From the NCBI RefSeq assembly GCF_028765545.1, contig NZ_JARACP010000003.1:143468-207467 (forward strand): 64,000 nt of DNA, in the 5' to 3' direction. Positions 37,900 through 46,082 of the stretch are shown here, in pieces. Under the pieces are notes generated by a model. It did not search any database. It was not told the origin of the DNA and saw nothing but the letters and a program-made list of their open reading frames with translations. Position numbers and translations under genes: made by a program. Within the stretch, counting starts at the first letter, position 1. Every line of letters begins with the position of its first letter. Source of the DNA: Aliivibrio sp. S4MY1 (lineage in GTDB: Bacteria; Pseudomonadota; Gammaproteobacteria; Enterobacterales; Vibrionaceae).

Positions 37900-37997
37900 T
37901 TAGGAGGCGTAGCGAGCTTCCTAAGTCCCATAGAACTATGTTTCTGCGTTACTTATCACAAAACAAATCATTACTCATACCACTAATACGGTATGAG
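37900..37997. repeat. Cluster of three hairpins behind the Gp2-type gene
   Basis: TTAGGAGGC/GCTTCCTAA (37900-37908/37916-37924), CATAG/CTATG (37929-37940) and CTCATACC/GGTATGAG (37974-37981/37990-37997) follow one another in under 100 bases of non-coding DNA. None has a proper T-run, so they are not plain terminators. An origin or structured RNA is possible. Confidence 0.5.
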
Positions 37998-38059
37998 ACA
38001 CTTAATGCCCCTACGGATTGTACGTTTCTCTTTTATTGTTATTACGTTAGGTAAATAAA

Positions 38060-39004
38060 ATGAGTGAACAAGCAATGTGGTTCTATGAATCGAAAGGCAA
38101 AAGGGAAGGGAGTGTATCTACCACTGAGATAATTGAATTGATTACTCAAGGGGTTATCCATCAAGGAACTCAAGTATGGAAAAAGGGAATGACAGAATGG
38201 GTAACACTAGAAGAAAGTGAATTAGCTCAATACTTAGAAGATGTGCCACCACCACTAAGCAACAATGATGTACCACCACCGTTACAAACAGTGCTAACCC
38301 CTAAGTCTAATGAAGAAAGTTTTAGTACTAAGTTGGGGGGTATTTGGCGTTTTATCTATGCGCCTACCTTTGCAGCCATTGCAACGTATCTTGTATCTTA
38401 TTTGATTGAGGGAAGTAGTAGGCAAGCATTTGGGTTATGGTCAACATCGGGTATGGCTGTAATTTCGTTATTAATTATCCTTACTGCATGGGCAGAAGAC
38501 TTATGGCGATTTAAGAAGTCAGCCAGTTACACTGGCTGGTCTTGGTGGTGGTTATTTGCCCCTTGTTATATTCATGACCGTATGGGTAAGCAATGGAAGT
38601 GGACGATAGGGTTAATCGTTTTATCGTTAGTTTGTAACCTAATAGCGTCTGCGGCTATTGCATTACATGGTGATGGGTACTTTGATGATAATGACTCATA
38701 TAACTACCAGCCACAATCTAACGCTCAAGTTGGTGGGATGGATTTGAATACTATCGAATTAGAAATGTATCTGAACACCACGAATACTGATGCCGCAATG
38801 ACTGGGCATATTAGTGTTGCCATGCTTGATGATGTTACTTATCGAATTTCTTACTCTAACCTGTGCGGCTCTAATGGATGTGACTACAGCTACCTTAAAT
38901 CAGCGCAAGATGGTGGTTACTGTTATGTGCAAGGTAATAATGATGCAGAAGGTATGGCAGCAACGCAGTGTAGTTCTGAGCCATTTAGATTGACATATAA
39001 CTAA
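38060..39004 (+). CDS. GYF-domain membrane protein
   Basis: The 314-residue protein opens with a GYF_2 (DUF4339) domain: MWFYESKGKREGSVSTTEII and QVWKKGMTEWVTLEESEL, residues 4-60. A proline-rich linker (DVPPPL twice) follows, then three to four membrane segments (about residues 98-118, 130-150, 165-180 and 195-215). An exported C-terminal tail has four or more cysteines (LCGSNGCDYSY) that may form disulphides. GYF domains bind proline-rich peptides, so the linker may be a self or partner ligand. The function is unknown. Confidence 0.6.
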   Translation: MSEQAMWFYESKGKREGSVSTTEIIELITQGVIHQGTQVWKKGMTEWVTLEESELAQYLEDVPPPLSNNDVPPPLQTVLTPKSNEESFSTKLGGIWRFIYAPTFAAIATYLVSYLIEGSSRQAFGLWSTSGMAVISLLIILTAWAEDLWRFKKSASYTGWSWWWLFAPCYIHDRMGKQWKWTIGLIVLSLVCNLIASAAIALHGDGYFDDNDSYNYQPQSNAQVGGMDLNTIELEMYLNTTNTDAAMTGHISVAMLDDVTYRISYSNLCGSNGCDYSYLKSAQDGGYCYVQGNNDAEGMAATQCSSEPFRLTYN

Positions 39005-39028
39005 AAAAAAGAGGAGCTAAACCTCCTC
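39003..39028 (-). terminator. Terminator of the leftward island cluster
   Basis: GAGGAG (39011-39016) pairs with CTCCTC (39023-39028), preceded by eight A (T on the minus strand). It ends the cluster running from 43379. Confidence 0.65.
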
Positions 39029-39038
39029 TCGTTGATAT

Positions 39039-39470
39039 CTAGGCAGGGAGCTTTTTAGCTCTCTGTTTTTTCATAATCAGAATAATGATTAATGCTGCTG
39101 CGTATTGAAACTTAAGGATTAGTGCACAGCCTATGATTATTGATACAAAGAAAATGGAAAAATAACGAGCCGCTAATTTTGCCAATACTCCTGAGTTTTT
39201 TGATGCATTCCAAATGCCACGTAAAGCAATGTAAGCATAAACAGGCCAAACAGACAGTACCGTAGTGAGTGCCGAATTAACTTGATACTCTAAGGTACTT
39301 GTATTGAGTTTATCCATGAAGAACCAAATACTGAGCCCATATAGCAATACGCTACCTAGAACCCCAAATCCCCAGAATGTTGCCTTTAGGCTAAATGCCC
39401 CTTTTGTTATTGGTAAATTGTTAATCTGATTTATGAATAATGCGAAAAGAATTAAAACGGCAAATGACAT
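39039..39470 (-). CDS. Island membrane protein, unknown
   Basis: The 143-residue product (from MSFAVLILFALFINQINNLP) has four predicted membrane helices and a basic C-terminal tail (MKKQRAKKLPA). ATG 39470 is chosen over 39503 because GGAG precedes it within the leader. It is last in the leftward cluster, behind an exported protein. I recognise no family. Confidence 0.5.
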   Translation of the reverse strand: MSFAVLILFALFINQINNLPITKGAFSLKATFWGFGVLGSVLLYGLSIWFFMDKLNTSTLEYQVNSALTTVLSVWPVYAYIALRGIWNASKNSGVLAKLAARYFSIFFVSIIIGCALILKFQYAAALIIILIMKKQRAKKLPA

Positions 39471-39500
39471 GATGAATAACTCCAATTGAAAATAAAACAG

Positions 39501-39530
39501 CACACCTCCTTTGAAGTGTGCCGTTGGTTT
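39501..39530 (-). terminator. Terminator after the exported-protein gene
   Basis: On the minus strand ACGGCACAC pairs with GTGTGCTGT (one G-U pair), followed by TTTTATTTT, between the two last genes of the cluster. Confidence 0.6.
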
Positions 39531-39547
39531 TTTTGTAATAGTTTGAA

Positions 39548-39904
39548 TTAGTTAAATGTCCACGTCCAATCACCTTGATTACTTTGAACGGTAACTTCAC
39601 GAACGTCACATTGATAGGTTAATGCGTAAGCAATGGTACTTTGTCCATAGTTTAGAGAAACAGGGTAACGAGGGCGTGGTTTATTTTGGATTAGTTGTAA
39701 GCGTGTTTGAGCCAGCTTCACATCACAATTACCACGGTTCATTACAATGCCAGTCACCTTTAGATTATTAGCAAGAGCCGTTACCTTAATGTTGTGTTGA
39801 GCTGGAAGTGTTTCTACTGAAATATCCATTGGTGCAGACTCAGCCAATGCTTGAGTCGTAAAGGTGCTTGCGATTAATGCGAGTGTGATAAGTGCCTTTT
39901 TCAT
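39548..39904 (-). CDS. Small exported protein, unknown
   Basis: The 118-residue product has a signal peptide (MKKALITLALIASTFTTQAL, cleavage after ALA near residue 21). The mature part of about 97 residues is strand-rich with two cysteines (GNCDVKL, TYQCDVRE) likely to be disulphide-linked in the periplasm. It starts 5 bases downstream of the WYL-regulator stop, so it is co-transcribed with that gene. I recognise no family. Pairing an exported protein with a regulator and a membrane protein suggests an envelope function. Confidence 0.55.
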   Translation of the reverse strand: MKKALITLALIASTFTTQALAESAPMDISVETLPAQHNIKVTALANNLKVTGIVMNRGNCDVKLAQTRLQLIQNKPRPRYPVSLNYGQSTIAYALTYQCDVREVTVQSNQGDWTWTFN

Positions 39905-39909
39905 GGTGT

Positions 39910-40635
39910 TTATTCCTTAATGGTATTGGTTATCTTATTTTTCCAATGTGAGTTCACATTGAAGGTGGATGGGTATTCAAAGGTGAACGTTGATACGCTC
40001 ACGGTGTTGATGTGTTCAATGGCTATGACTTGAGTTTCTAATTGCTCATTGATGTATTGCCCTATGACTAATTCAATTTGTGAGTGATGGTGAATTAACC
40101 CTAACGGCATGACATACAAGGCTGCGGTTTCATGCAGATGCAAGGTAAGCCAGTGATTGTGATAAAGAGCCGTGTTTATTTTTTGAAAGTTCTCCTCATG
40201 GGTTTGGTGTGGTAATTGACTGCTTATCTTTTTAAGCCATTGTCTTTCCTTAGTGGTACTTGCTATTGAAGACAAAGAGCGTCGAGCGTCTTCAAATCGA
40301 TTCTGTAATGCTTTTAAAAGACTCGCTGGTGTTAGGTGAATGAAATGCTCATTCGCTAACTGAAAGATAAGTGCGTCCCTTGGTGGTATGGCGTGATGGT
40401 GCAATCTGTTTTGATAACCATAAGGTTTGCTGCGGTCATCTTTTTCAATCAAGTTAAGATCCACCAATATATTGAGATTGCGCTGTATGGTGCGCGTATC
40501 ACGATGTATGTCCCTTTCAATTAATTGATTTCTAATCTCTCTGGTGGTGGTCTTAAAGTGATGAGGAACGAGCTGATATATCTCAAACACAACAGATAAG
40601 TGCTCTTGAGTACTAAAGCGTGTTTGTTTAGTCAT
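39910..40635 (-). CDS. HTH-WYL-type transcriptional regulator
   Basis: The 241-residue protein has an N-terminal winged helix (FKTTTREIRNQLIERDIHRD, RTIQRNLNILVDLNLI) followed by PYGYQ and a C-terminal part of WYL-like layout. It resembles small WYL regulators that are common beside defence genes, where the WYL domain is thought to sense nucleic-acid ligands. The canonical W-Y-L triad is not clear, so the domain call is tentative. It follows a 56-codon ORF by 17 bases. Confidence 0.65.
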   Translation of the reverse strand: MTKQTRFSTQEHLSVVFEIYQLVPHHFKTTTREIRNQLIERDIHRDTRTIQRNLNILVDLNLIEKDDRSKPYGYQNRLHHHAIPPRDALIFQLANEHFIHLTPASLLKALQNRFEDARRSLSSIASTTKERQWLKKISSQLPHQTHEENFQKINTALYHNHWLTLHLHETAALYVMPLGLIHHHSQIELVIGQYINEQLETQVIAIEHINTVSVSTFTFEYPSTFNVNSHWKNKITNTIKE

Positions 40636-40652
40636 GGGTAAATGCTCAGTGA

Positions 40653-40823
40653 TTACTGATTATCTGAATTAGCAATGAGGGTAATGTCATCAAGGGTGTA
40701 GCCACGTTTGAGTAGTTCATCCGTAGCTATCTCTTTGGTTTGTGTCGATGTGCTGGTTTTGATTAATTCAAATAGTTCATGAATGAGTTTCGTTTGGATG
40801 GTGTTTCGATTGATGGCTGGCAT
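40653..40823 (-). CDS. 56-residue island protein (small, unrecognised)
   Basis: An open frame from ATG 40823 to TAA 40653 encodes MPAINRNTIQTKLIHELFEL, then helical segments and TLDDITLIANSDNQ. It lies in line with the leftward cluster, 17 bases before the regulator gene, and fills an otherwise empty stretch. The ribosome-binding site is weak. It is too short for homology by eye. A small helical partner or antirepressor of the WYL-type regulator is possible. Confidence 0.45.
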   Translation of the reverse strand: MPAINRNTIQTKLIHELFELIKTSTSTQTKEIATDELLKRGYTLDDITLIANSDNQ

Positions 40824-40910
40824 AGTGATGACTCAAATAATAACGTTCCCTAGAGTGTAAATAGCCATTGGGCATCAAGCGTCCAATGCGGTTTTAATCG
40901 ATAAAATAAG

Positions 40911-40933
40911 AGAGGAGGCCGTTTAGCCTCCTC
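40911..40933 (-). terminator. Terminator of the LPD25-like gene
   Basis: GAGGAGGC (40912-40919) pairs with GCCTCCTC (40926-40933), followed on the minus strand by TCTTATTTT. Its core resembles the hairpin at 39011-39028. Confidence 0.7.
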
Positions 40934-40949
40934 ATTGTTTTTATGCGTT

Positions 40950-41840
40950 TCATTCAGGAATACTCATCTCTCCCAATGGCACGTACTGTGATTTACTGCG
41001 ATACGTTCCAAAGCTGATTTTCTCTACACACCAGCCATGATAAAGATAATCCACATCCGTTAAGCCTGAGCCTTGCCCTATGCCGTAATTATTACGGTGC
41101 TCACGGCTTTGCTCTTTGTCGTTTAGAAAGACCGTATCAGGGTTATTCAAACAGGCTTTACGGAGTTCAGGAAATAATCGTCTGGTATGGGTAGACCACG
41201 ATAAAATAATAGTGCGCAAGGTTTTAGTATGATGCTCTCCTGAATACGGCTCACTGCGTTCTTTATCGTATTCGGTGTAAGTGGCTACGATGACACCTTT
41301 TGCCCATTCTGGGATCACTAGAGCCGCTTGAAATGCCTTTTCATTGGCTTGGTGGGTTTGCGATTCTTTTTCTTCTTGCTCACGTTTGGCTTGCTCTTTA
41401 TCTCGCTCTTGTTGCTTGGCAAGTTCTGTGGTGTTGATTGTTTGAATTCGAGCGTCAGTTACAAACTCGATATCAAAGCGATAGGTTCTAATGAGTGTGA
41501 TTAATTGTTGATGATTAGCATCATTACGTAACCACGGCTTATCTGCATCGAGGTGATGTTTTTCATGGTATTCAAGGGTACTAAGACAATGATCAGCAAA
41601 GCCTGTGTCATTGCCACCACAACCTAAATCTAATCGACATTGGTGCTCATCCTCATTTTCAAACGTCACCGTTACATTAGTTTTGTCGTAACCACCTAAT
41701 GGATTTTGTTTAGCTACGTCCAATGCTTTACGTTCAAACGCTATAAAGTCATACAACTGGCCTTCATTGAACTCGTTAGATTCAGACCAATTGACTAAGA
41801 CAGAGAAGGGATTAAGGGTAGGTATGATTTCTTTATTCAT
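40950..41840 (-). CDS. Island protein with possible LPD25-type domain
   Basis: The 296-residue cytoplasmic protein has an N-terminal domain (about residues 10-125: VLVNWSESNEFNEG, AFERKALDVA, DLGCGGNDTG) that reminds me of the LPD25 domain of polyvalent proteins from phages and conjugative elements. A Glu/Gln-rich coiled coil (about 135-170) and a C-terminal domain with many Tyr/His residues follow. The domain name is a guess from memory. It lies between two terminators, so it is its own unit. Confidence 0.5.
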   Translation of the reverse strand: MNKEIIPTLNPFSVLVNWSESNEFNEGQLYDFIAFERKALDVAKQNPLGGYDKTNVTVTFENEDEHQCRLDLGCGGNDTGFADHCLSTLEYHEKHHLDADKPWLRNDANHQQLITLIRTYRFDIEFVTDARIQTINTTELAKQQERDKEQAKREQEEKESQTHQANEKAFQAALVIPEWAKGVIVATYTEYDKERSEPYSGEHHTKTLRTIILSWSTHTRRLFPELRKACLNNPDTVFLNDKEQSREHRNNYGIGQGSGLTDVDYLYHGWCVEKISFGTYRSKSQYVPLGEMSIPE

Positions 41841-41873
41841 GATGAAACATCCTTATTGATGATTTTTAGGCAT

Positions 41874-41900
41874 AAAAAAACCGCAACCAAAAGGCTGCGG
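41874..41900 (-). terminator. Terminator after the first DUF2787 gene pair
   Basis: CCGCAACC, loop AAAA, GGCTGCGG (41881-41900, one wobble pair), with seven A on the left that read as T in the direction of transcription. Confidence 0.75.
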
Positions 41901-41936
41901 CATGATGTGTGTGATATTGAAGTGAAAGGAAAGTGA

Positions 41937-42404
41937 TTAAGATACGTTGATTTCTATTTCGTCATACATCCCCATAGATGCATAAGCCAGAAAGTTATGC
42001 TCCCATAAGCGGTACAGTTCAGCGGCATTCGCATTATTTTTAATGGATGAATAATCCCCTAAGTAGCAGGCAAACCATTCACCACTTAGAAAATCAAAAT
42101 CTAATTCTTTGGCTAACTCAGGATAGTGATTGCCTACAAAAGCAAAATCAGTGATGTAGGCGTAGTGCCATGTGTTATCGGCTTCTTTGGTTAGTGCAAT
42201 CTCAACAGGGTGAAAGCCACCGTTTTCAGCACTGTAGCTTTTATCTCGAAAGTTAAAGGTGACGCTGTTTGTTTCCTCTAAGCCAGAATGCAATTCAGGA
42301 CGTTGATTCAATGCATCAACAAGGCTCTGGTTCAGCTTGTTTGATACTGGCAACAACGTAGGAACAAGGTTTGTGGTGGTAATGATGGTTTGTAATTCAG
42401 ACAC
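41937..42404 (-). CDS. DUF2787 family protein (copy 1)
   Basis: The 155-residue protein carries the DUF2787 signature VTFNFRDKSYSAENGGFHPV and the AKELDFDF/GEWF end segment. The family is found mainly in vibrio and shewanella islands and has no known function. It is paralogous to the next gene upstream in the cluster; both keep the FRD-SY...HPVE core. It is soluble, without signal peptide. Confidence 0.75.
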   Translation of the reverse strand: MSELQTIITTTNLVPTLLPVSNKLNQSLVDALNQRPELHSGLEETNSVTFNFRDKSYSAENGGFHPVEIALTKEADNTWHYAYITDFAFVGNHYPELAKELDFDFLSGEWFACYLGDYSSIKNNANAAELYRLWEHNFLAYASMGMYDEIEINVS

Positions 42405-42468
42405 GGTGTGTCCTCCTATGATTGAAATAAGATAATGGATTGGTAAAACAAATTAAGGTTGGAGCAGA

Positions 42469-42912
42469 TTAAATGCGTATCTCGTTAGCCGAGATATCAT
42501 CGAAATGTTGATTTCTCAGTTGACGACAAAAGGCGAGTGCCCATGAGGTAAATAGGTCGATGACTTGCGGCCTTGCAAGCTCACAGCCTTGAATGTCAGG
42601 TTGATAGAACCAACCACGCTTAAAGTTAAAGTACAGCTCAGGTGCAACGTTTGGGCGGTGTTCATCTGGATAGGAAAAGCTGGCAATAAACACCAACTTC
42701 CAAATGTGACGATTAATGTCGTCTCGCTCAAAGCGCATTTCTACAGGGTGCAATCCTTCTCGTCGATGGTAATAACTGGTGTCTCGAAAGTTCACTGAAA
42801 GTCGATTGATGTCAGTGCGAAGTGAAAAGCCATCAAGTACGACTTCAAGATGACGATGCAAATTTTTAGGTAAGGCTAGGTCTTTACCATGAACCACTAC
42901 TTCTCTTTTCAT
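42469..42912 (-). CDS. DUF2787 family protein (copy 2)
   Basis: The 147-residue protein shares the DUF2787 core (LSVNFRDTSYYHRREGLHPV and ELYFNF...GWFYQPD) with copy 1 but is otherwise diverged. Its ATG overlaps the radC-like stop (TAATG), so translation is coupled to the RadC-like protein. It is soluble and of unknown function. Tandem diverged copies may form a heteromer. Confidence 0.75.
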   Translation of the reverse strand: MKREVVVHGKDLALPKNLHRHLEVVLDGFSLRTDINRLSVNFRDTSYYHRREGLHPVEMRFERDDINRHIWKLVFIASFSYPDEHRPNVAPELYFNFKRGWFYQPDIQGCELARPQVIDLFTSWALAFCRQLRNQHFDDISANEIRI

Positions 42913-43379
42913 TAGATAAGACCTCGTTCAGCAAAAGAGACACAAGGTGAGCCAACCACCACATGATCAAGCACTCGAATATCCAATAGCTTCAATGCAT
43001 CTACTAATCGAGTAGTAATGCGTTTATCGCACTCGGATGGTTCAGCAATACCTGAAGGGTGGTTGTGTGCAAATATCACCGCAGCGGCATTGGCTTGTAA
43101 TGCTGCCTTTGCAACTTCACGAGGATATACACTGGCAGAATCCACCGTCCCATAGAACAGCTCTTGATAGCTCATTAGTTGATGTTGGTTATCCAAAAAC
43201 AGCACAGCAAACACTTCACGCTCTTGATGGCCTAACTTCATGGATAGGTAGCGTTTGGTGTGCTCAGGGTTAGTGAATGACTGCTCACGCTTGTATTGGT
43301 GTTCAAGTAACTCAGCGGCTTTCTCAAAGACTTGTAAGGCCGTCATAGGGGCAGTGGTGACGTAATCGGTTGAATGCAT
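42912..43379 (-). CDS. RadC family JAB/MPN protein
   Basis: The 155-residue protein is the catalytic domain of the RadC family. It carries the JAMM metalloprotease-like motif: Glu73, His105-Asn-His107-Pro-Ser-Gly and Asp118. The helix-hairpin-helix N-terminus of chromosomal RadC is missing, which is typical of island and prophage copies. The old DNA-repair name is not supported; the function is unknown. It is first in a coupled pair with a DUF2787 gene and is divergent from alpA. Confidence 0.88.
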   Translation of the reverse strand: MHSTDYVTTAPMTALQVFEKAAELLEHQYKREQSFTNPEHTKRYLSMKLGHQEREVFAVLFLDNQHQLMSYQELFYGTVDSASVYPREVAKAALQANAAAVIFAHNHPSGIAEPSECDKRITTRLVDALKLLDIRVLDHVVVGSPCVSFAERGLI

Positions 43380-43548
43380 AATGGAACTCCTTGAAAGAAT
43401 AGATAGGTATATACAAGGAGGTAATATGTGATTGAAATTATTTGGAAACGTGGTGGATAGAGGTCGATGAGGTAGGGGAAGCGTACCCCAAATAAAAAAG
43501 TATTTTGGAGAGGAATCTTTTGAACTTATAACTCAAAGGATAACCATC

Positions 43549-43740
43549 ATGCGTTTTTTAAAACTAAAAGAAGTCATGGCATTAACGGCACTAGGTCGCT
43601 CAAGCATTTACAAATTCATGGAAGAAAACCGATTCCCTAAAAGCGTGTCGTTAGGCGATAGAGCCGTAGCATGGGTAGAAAGCGAAGTTGAAGAATGGAT
43701 GCACGAACGCCTAAGCCAGCGTGATGAGAAACAAGCCTAA
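43549..43740 (+). CDS. AlpA-family transcriptional activator
   Basis: The 63-residue winged-helix protein (MRFLKLKEVMALTALGRSSI, KFMEENRFPKSVSLGDRAVA) belongs to the AlpA group. Members switch on integrase/excision genes of cryptic prophages and P4-type islands. AAAGGA lies 8 bases before the ATG. It is divergent from the RadC cluster and upstream of the RNase HI gene. By analogy it is the likely activator of island excision. Confidence 0.85.
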   Translation: MRFLKLKEVMALTALGRSSIYKFMEENRFPKSVSLGDRAVAWVESEVEEWMHERLSQRDEKQA

Positions 43741-43833
43741 GCAATCCTCCCCAAGAACTAATCCACCACACCACTTAAGAATTAATTAAGGCTGGTCTAC
43801 TAAGGCCAGCAAATCCAAATAAGGAAGAACCCC

Positions 43834-44289
43834 ATGAGCACAAATACTTACTCAATTTACGTCGATGGCGCAGCACCAAACAATCAAGGTGGTTGCATGA
43901 AAGGCGGTATCGGTATTGCGGTATATGATGAAGATAATGATTTAATCGATTCATACTCAATTACAGTAAATAGAGCAACAGACAATGCAGAGCTAGAACT
44001 CATGGCATTAGTCGAAGGATTAGAATATGCCGCTGATGGCGACATCATTTATTCAGACAGTGAGTTTTGTGTAAAAGGCTACAACGAATGGCTTGATGGT
44101 TGGAAAGCTAAGGGGTGGCGTAAAGCAAATAAAAAGCCAGTGGCTTATCGTCATTTGTGGCAACAAGTGGATGAACTGCGTAGCGAGAAGTATGTAGAGG
44201 TGGTTAAGGTGAAAGCGCACAGTGGTATTGAAGGGAATGAAGAGGCGGATGCGTTGGCATCAATGGCAGCATACGGTGATGATGAATAA
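43834..44289 (+). CDS. Ribonuclease HI
   Basis: The 151-residue enzyme cleaves the RNA strand of RNA-DNA hybrids. All catalytic residues are present: Asp11 (YVDGAAPNN), Glu53 (NAELELMAL), Asp75 (YSDSEF), His129 and Asp139 (KAHSGIEGNEEADALA). It is a second, island-borne RNase H. AlpA and RNase H1 also stand next to each other in VSP-II of V. cholerae (from memory). It could process R-loops or replication primers of the element. Confidence 0.92.
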   Translation: MSTNTYSIYVDGAAPNNQGGCMKGGIGIAVYDEDNDLIDSYSITVNRATDNAELELMALVEGLEYAADGDIIYSDSEFCVKGYNEWLDGWKAKGWRKANKKPVAYRHLWQQVDELRSEKYVEVVKVKAHSGIEGNEEADALASMAAYGDDE

Positions 44290-44303
44290 ATAAAAAGAAA
44301 TGG

Positions 44304-44350
44304 ATAAACGACACTAATAAAAATTTTATACGTGTGTCGTTTATTTATTA
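44304..44350 (+). terminator. Terminator after RNase HI
   Basis: ATAAACGACAC (44304-44314) pairs exactly with GTGTCGTTTAT (44334-44344) across a 19-base loop, then TTATTA. Confidence 0.65.
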
Positions 44351-44483
44351 TCGCTATTGTGAAACCCTCAGCAACGTAACAGAAGAACATTAGCTATAAA
44401 GGGCTACTTATTGGTAGAATCTCGGCATTATTTAGCAATGAACATTCATTGTATCGAGTTATCATTAAAGAGCCTTAAACCTC

Positions 44484-46082
44484 ATGACAGAAACCAACGT
44501 ACAACAACATCAGCAAGAGCTTAAAAAACAGCTTTGGAACATTGCCAATACTCTACGTGGCAATATGTCAGCGGATGATTTTCGTGATTACATTCTCGGT
44601 TTAATCTTCTACAAATACCTATCAGATAAACTCAATAAATACGCAGATGAAATACTGTCAGAAGATGGCGTTATCTTTGCGAATGTGAATGCCACCACTG
44701 AAGATGGTAAAGAAATATTAGAAGCCGTAAAAGAAGAAGCGTTAGATACATTAGGTTACTTTTTTACTCCCTCTGAGTTGTTTCACGTTATCGCTAAAGC
44801 AGGTGAAAACGGTGAGTTCATACTTGATGATGTTACCCAAGTTTTAAACAGTATTGAAAATAGTACGATGGGCGCAGACAGTGCCGAAGACTTCAACGGC
44901 TTGTTTGATGATTTGGATTTAACCTCAAACAAGTTAGGTAAAACTCCTGATGCACGTAACAAGCTTATCTCTCAAGTACTCAAGCATTTAGACAATATTG
45001 ATTTCCACTTAGAAAGCAGTGAAATTGATATTCTAGGTGATGCCTATGAATACCTGATTGGTATGTTTGCCAGTGGTGCAGGTAAAAAAGCAGGGGAGTT
45101 CTATACCCCTCAAATGGTGTCTAAATTACTAGCTAAGTTAGTGACTCTTAATAACTCTAATCTTAAATCAGTGTATGACCCTACGTGTGGCTCAGGCTCA
45201 TTACTTTTACGTGTAGCGAAAGAAGCCAACAATGAAGATTTGAAATTTTACGGACAAGAGCAAAACCCAAGTACTTACAACTTAGCTCGTATGAACATGA
45301 TAATGCACGATGTTCATTACAACCGTTTTGATATTCAAAATGATGACACGCTAGAAGACCCTCAACATATTGAGGACCGTTTTGATGCGGTCGTTGCCAA
45401 CCCTCCGTTCTCTGCGGATTGGTCAGCAAACCCATTGCATTTAAACAACGTGCGTTTTGCGGATTACGGCAAGTTAGCCCCTAAAGGCAAAGCGGATTTT
45501 GCTTTTGTTCAACACATGGTTCATCAATTAGATGACAACGGCACAATGGCAGTAGTATTGCCTCATGGTGTGTTATTCCGTGGTGCAGCAGAAGGGCATA
45601 TTCGTAAGCATTTAATTGCTGAGAAAAACTACCTAGATATGGTGATTGGTCTACCAGCTAATATCTTCTTTGGTACGTCTATCCCTACGTGTGTTCTGGT
45701 GCTTAAAAAGAACCGTAAGCATGATGATAATGTATTGTTTATTGATGCGAGTAATCACTTTGAGAAAGGCACAAACAATAACGTTATCCGTGAGTCGGAT
45801 TTAGAACGCATTTTAAATGCAGTGACGAAGCGTGAAAACTTATCAGAAGAAGAGTTAAAGAAATTCGCTCATATCGCCACACAAGCTGAATTAAAAGAGA
45901 ATGATTACAACCTTAATATTCCTCGCTATGTTGATACCTTTGAAGAAGAGGAAGTCGTCGATTTAGCAGCCGTAGCCAAACAGTTAGTTGATAACGATGA
46001 AACCATGTTAGAGACAGATAAGACGATTGCTGATTTTTGTGCTGAGTTGGGTATTGATGCACCGTTTGAGGTGAAGGGATGA
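44484..46082 (+). CDS. hsdM: Type I restriction-modification methyltransferase subunit HsdM
   Basis: HsdM is the adenine-N6 methyltransferase subunit. The 532-residue product has the HsdM N-terminal domain (LWNIANTLRGNMSADDFRDY), the SAM-binding motif DPTCGSGSLLLR and the catalytic VANPPFSADW (NPPF). The helical C-terminal arm is also present. It overlaps hsdS by four bases (ATGA), which secures matched subunit levels. With HsdS it forms the M2S modification enzyme, and with HsdR the R2M2S nuclease. Confidence 0.96.
   Translation: MTETNVQQHQQELKKQLWNIANTLRGNMSADDFRDYILGLIFYKYLSDKLNKYADEILSEDGVIFANVNATTEDGKEILEAVKEEALDTLGYFFTPSELFHVIAKAGENGEFILDDVTQVLNSIENSTMGADSAEDFNGLFDDLDLTSNKLGKTPDARNKLISQVLKHLDNIDFHLESSEIDILGDAYEYLIGMFASGAGKKAGEFYTPQMVSKLLAKLVTLNNSNLKSVYDPTCGSGSLLLRVAKEANNEDLKFYGQEQNPSTYNLARMNMIMHDVHYNRFDIQNDDTLEDPQHIEDRFDAVVANPPFSADWSANPLHLNNVRFADYGKLAPKGKADFAFVQHMVHQLDDNGTMAVVLPHGVLFRGAAEGHIRKHLIAEKNYLDMVIGLPANIFFGTSIPTCVLVLKKNRKHDDNVLFIDASNHFEKGTNNNVIRESDLERILNAVTKRENLSEEELKKFAHIATQAELKENDYNLNIPRYVDTFEEEEVVDLAAVAKQLVDNDETMLETDKTIADFCAELGIDAPFEVKG

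Noticed and set aside
42565-42798. Plus-strand open frames opposite the DUF2787 and RadC genes
   Set aside because: Shadows of conserved minus-strand genes without start signals.
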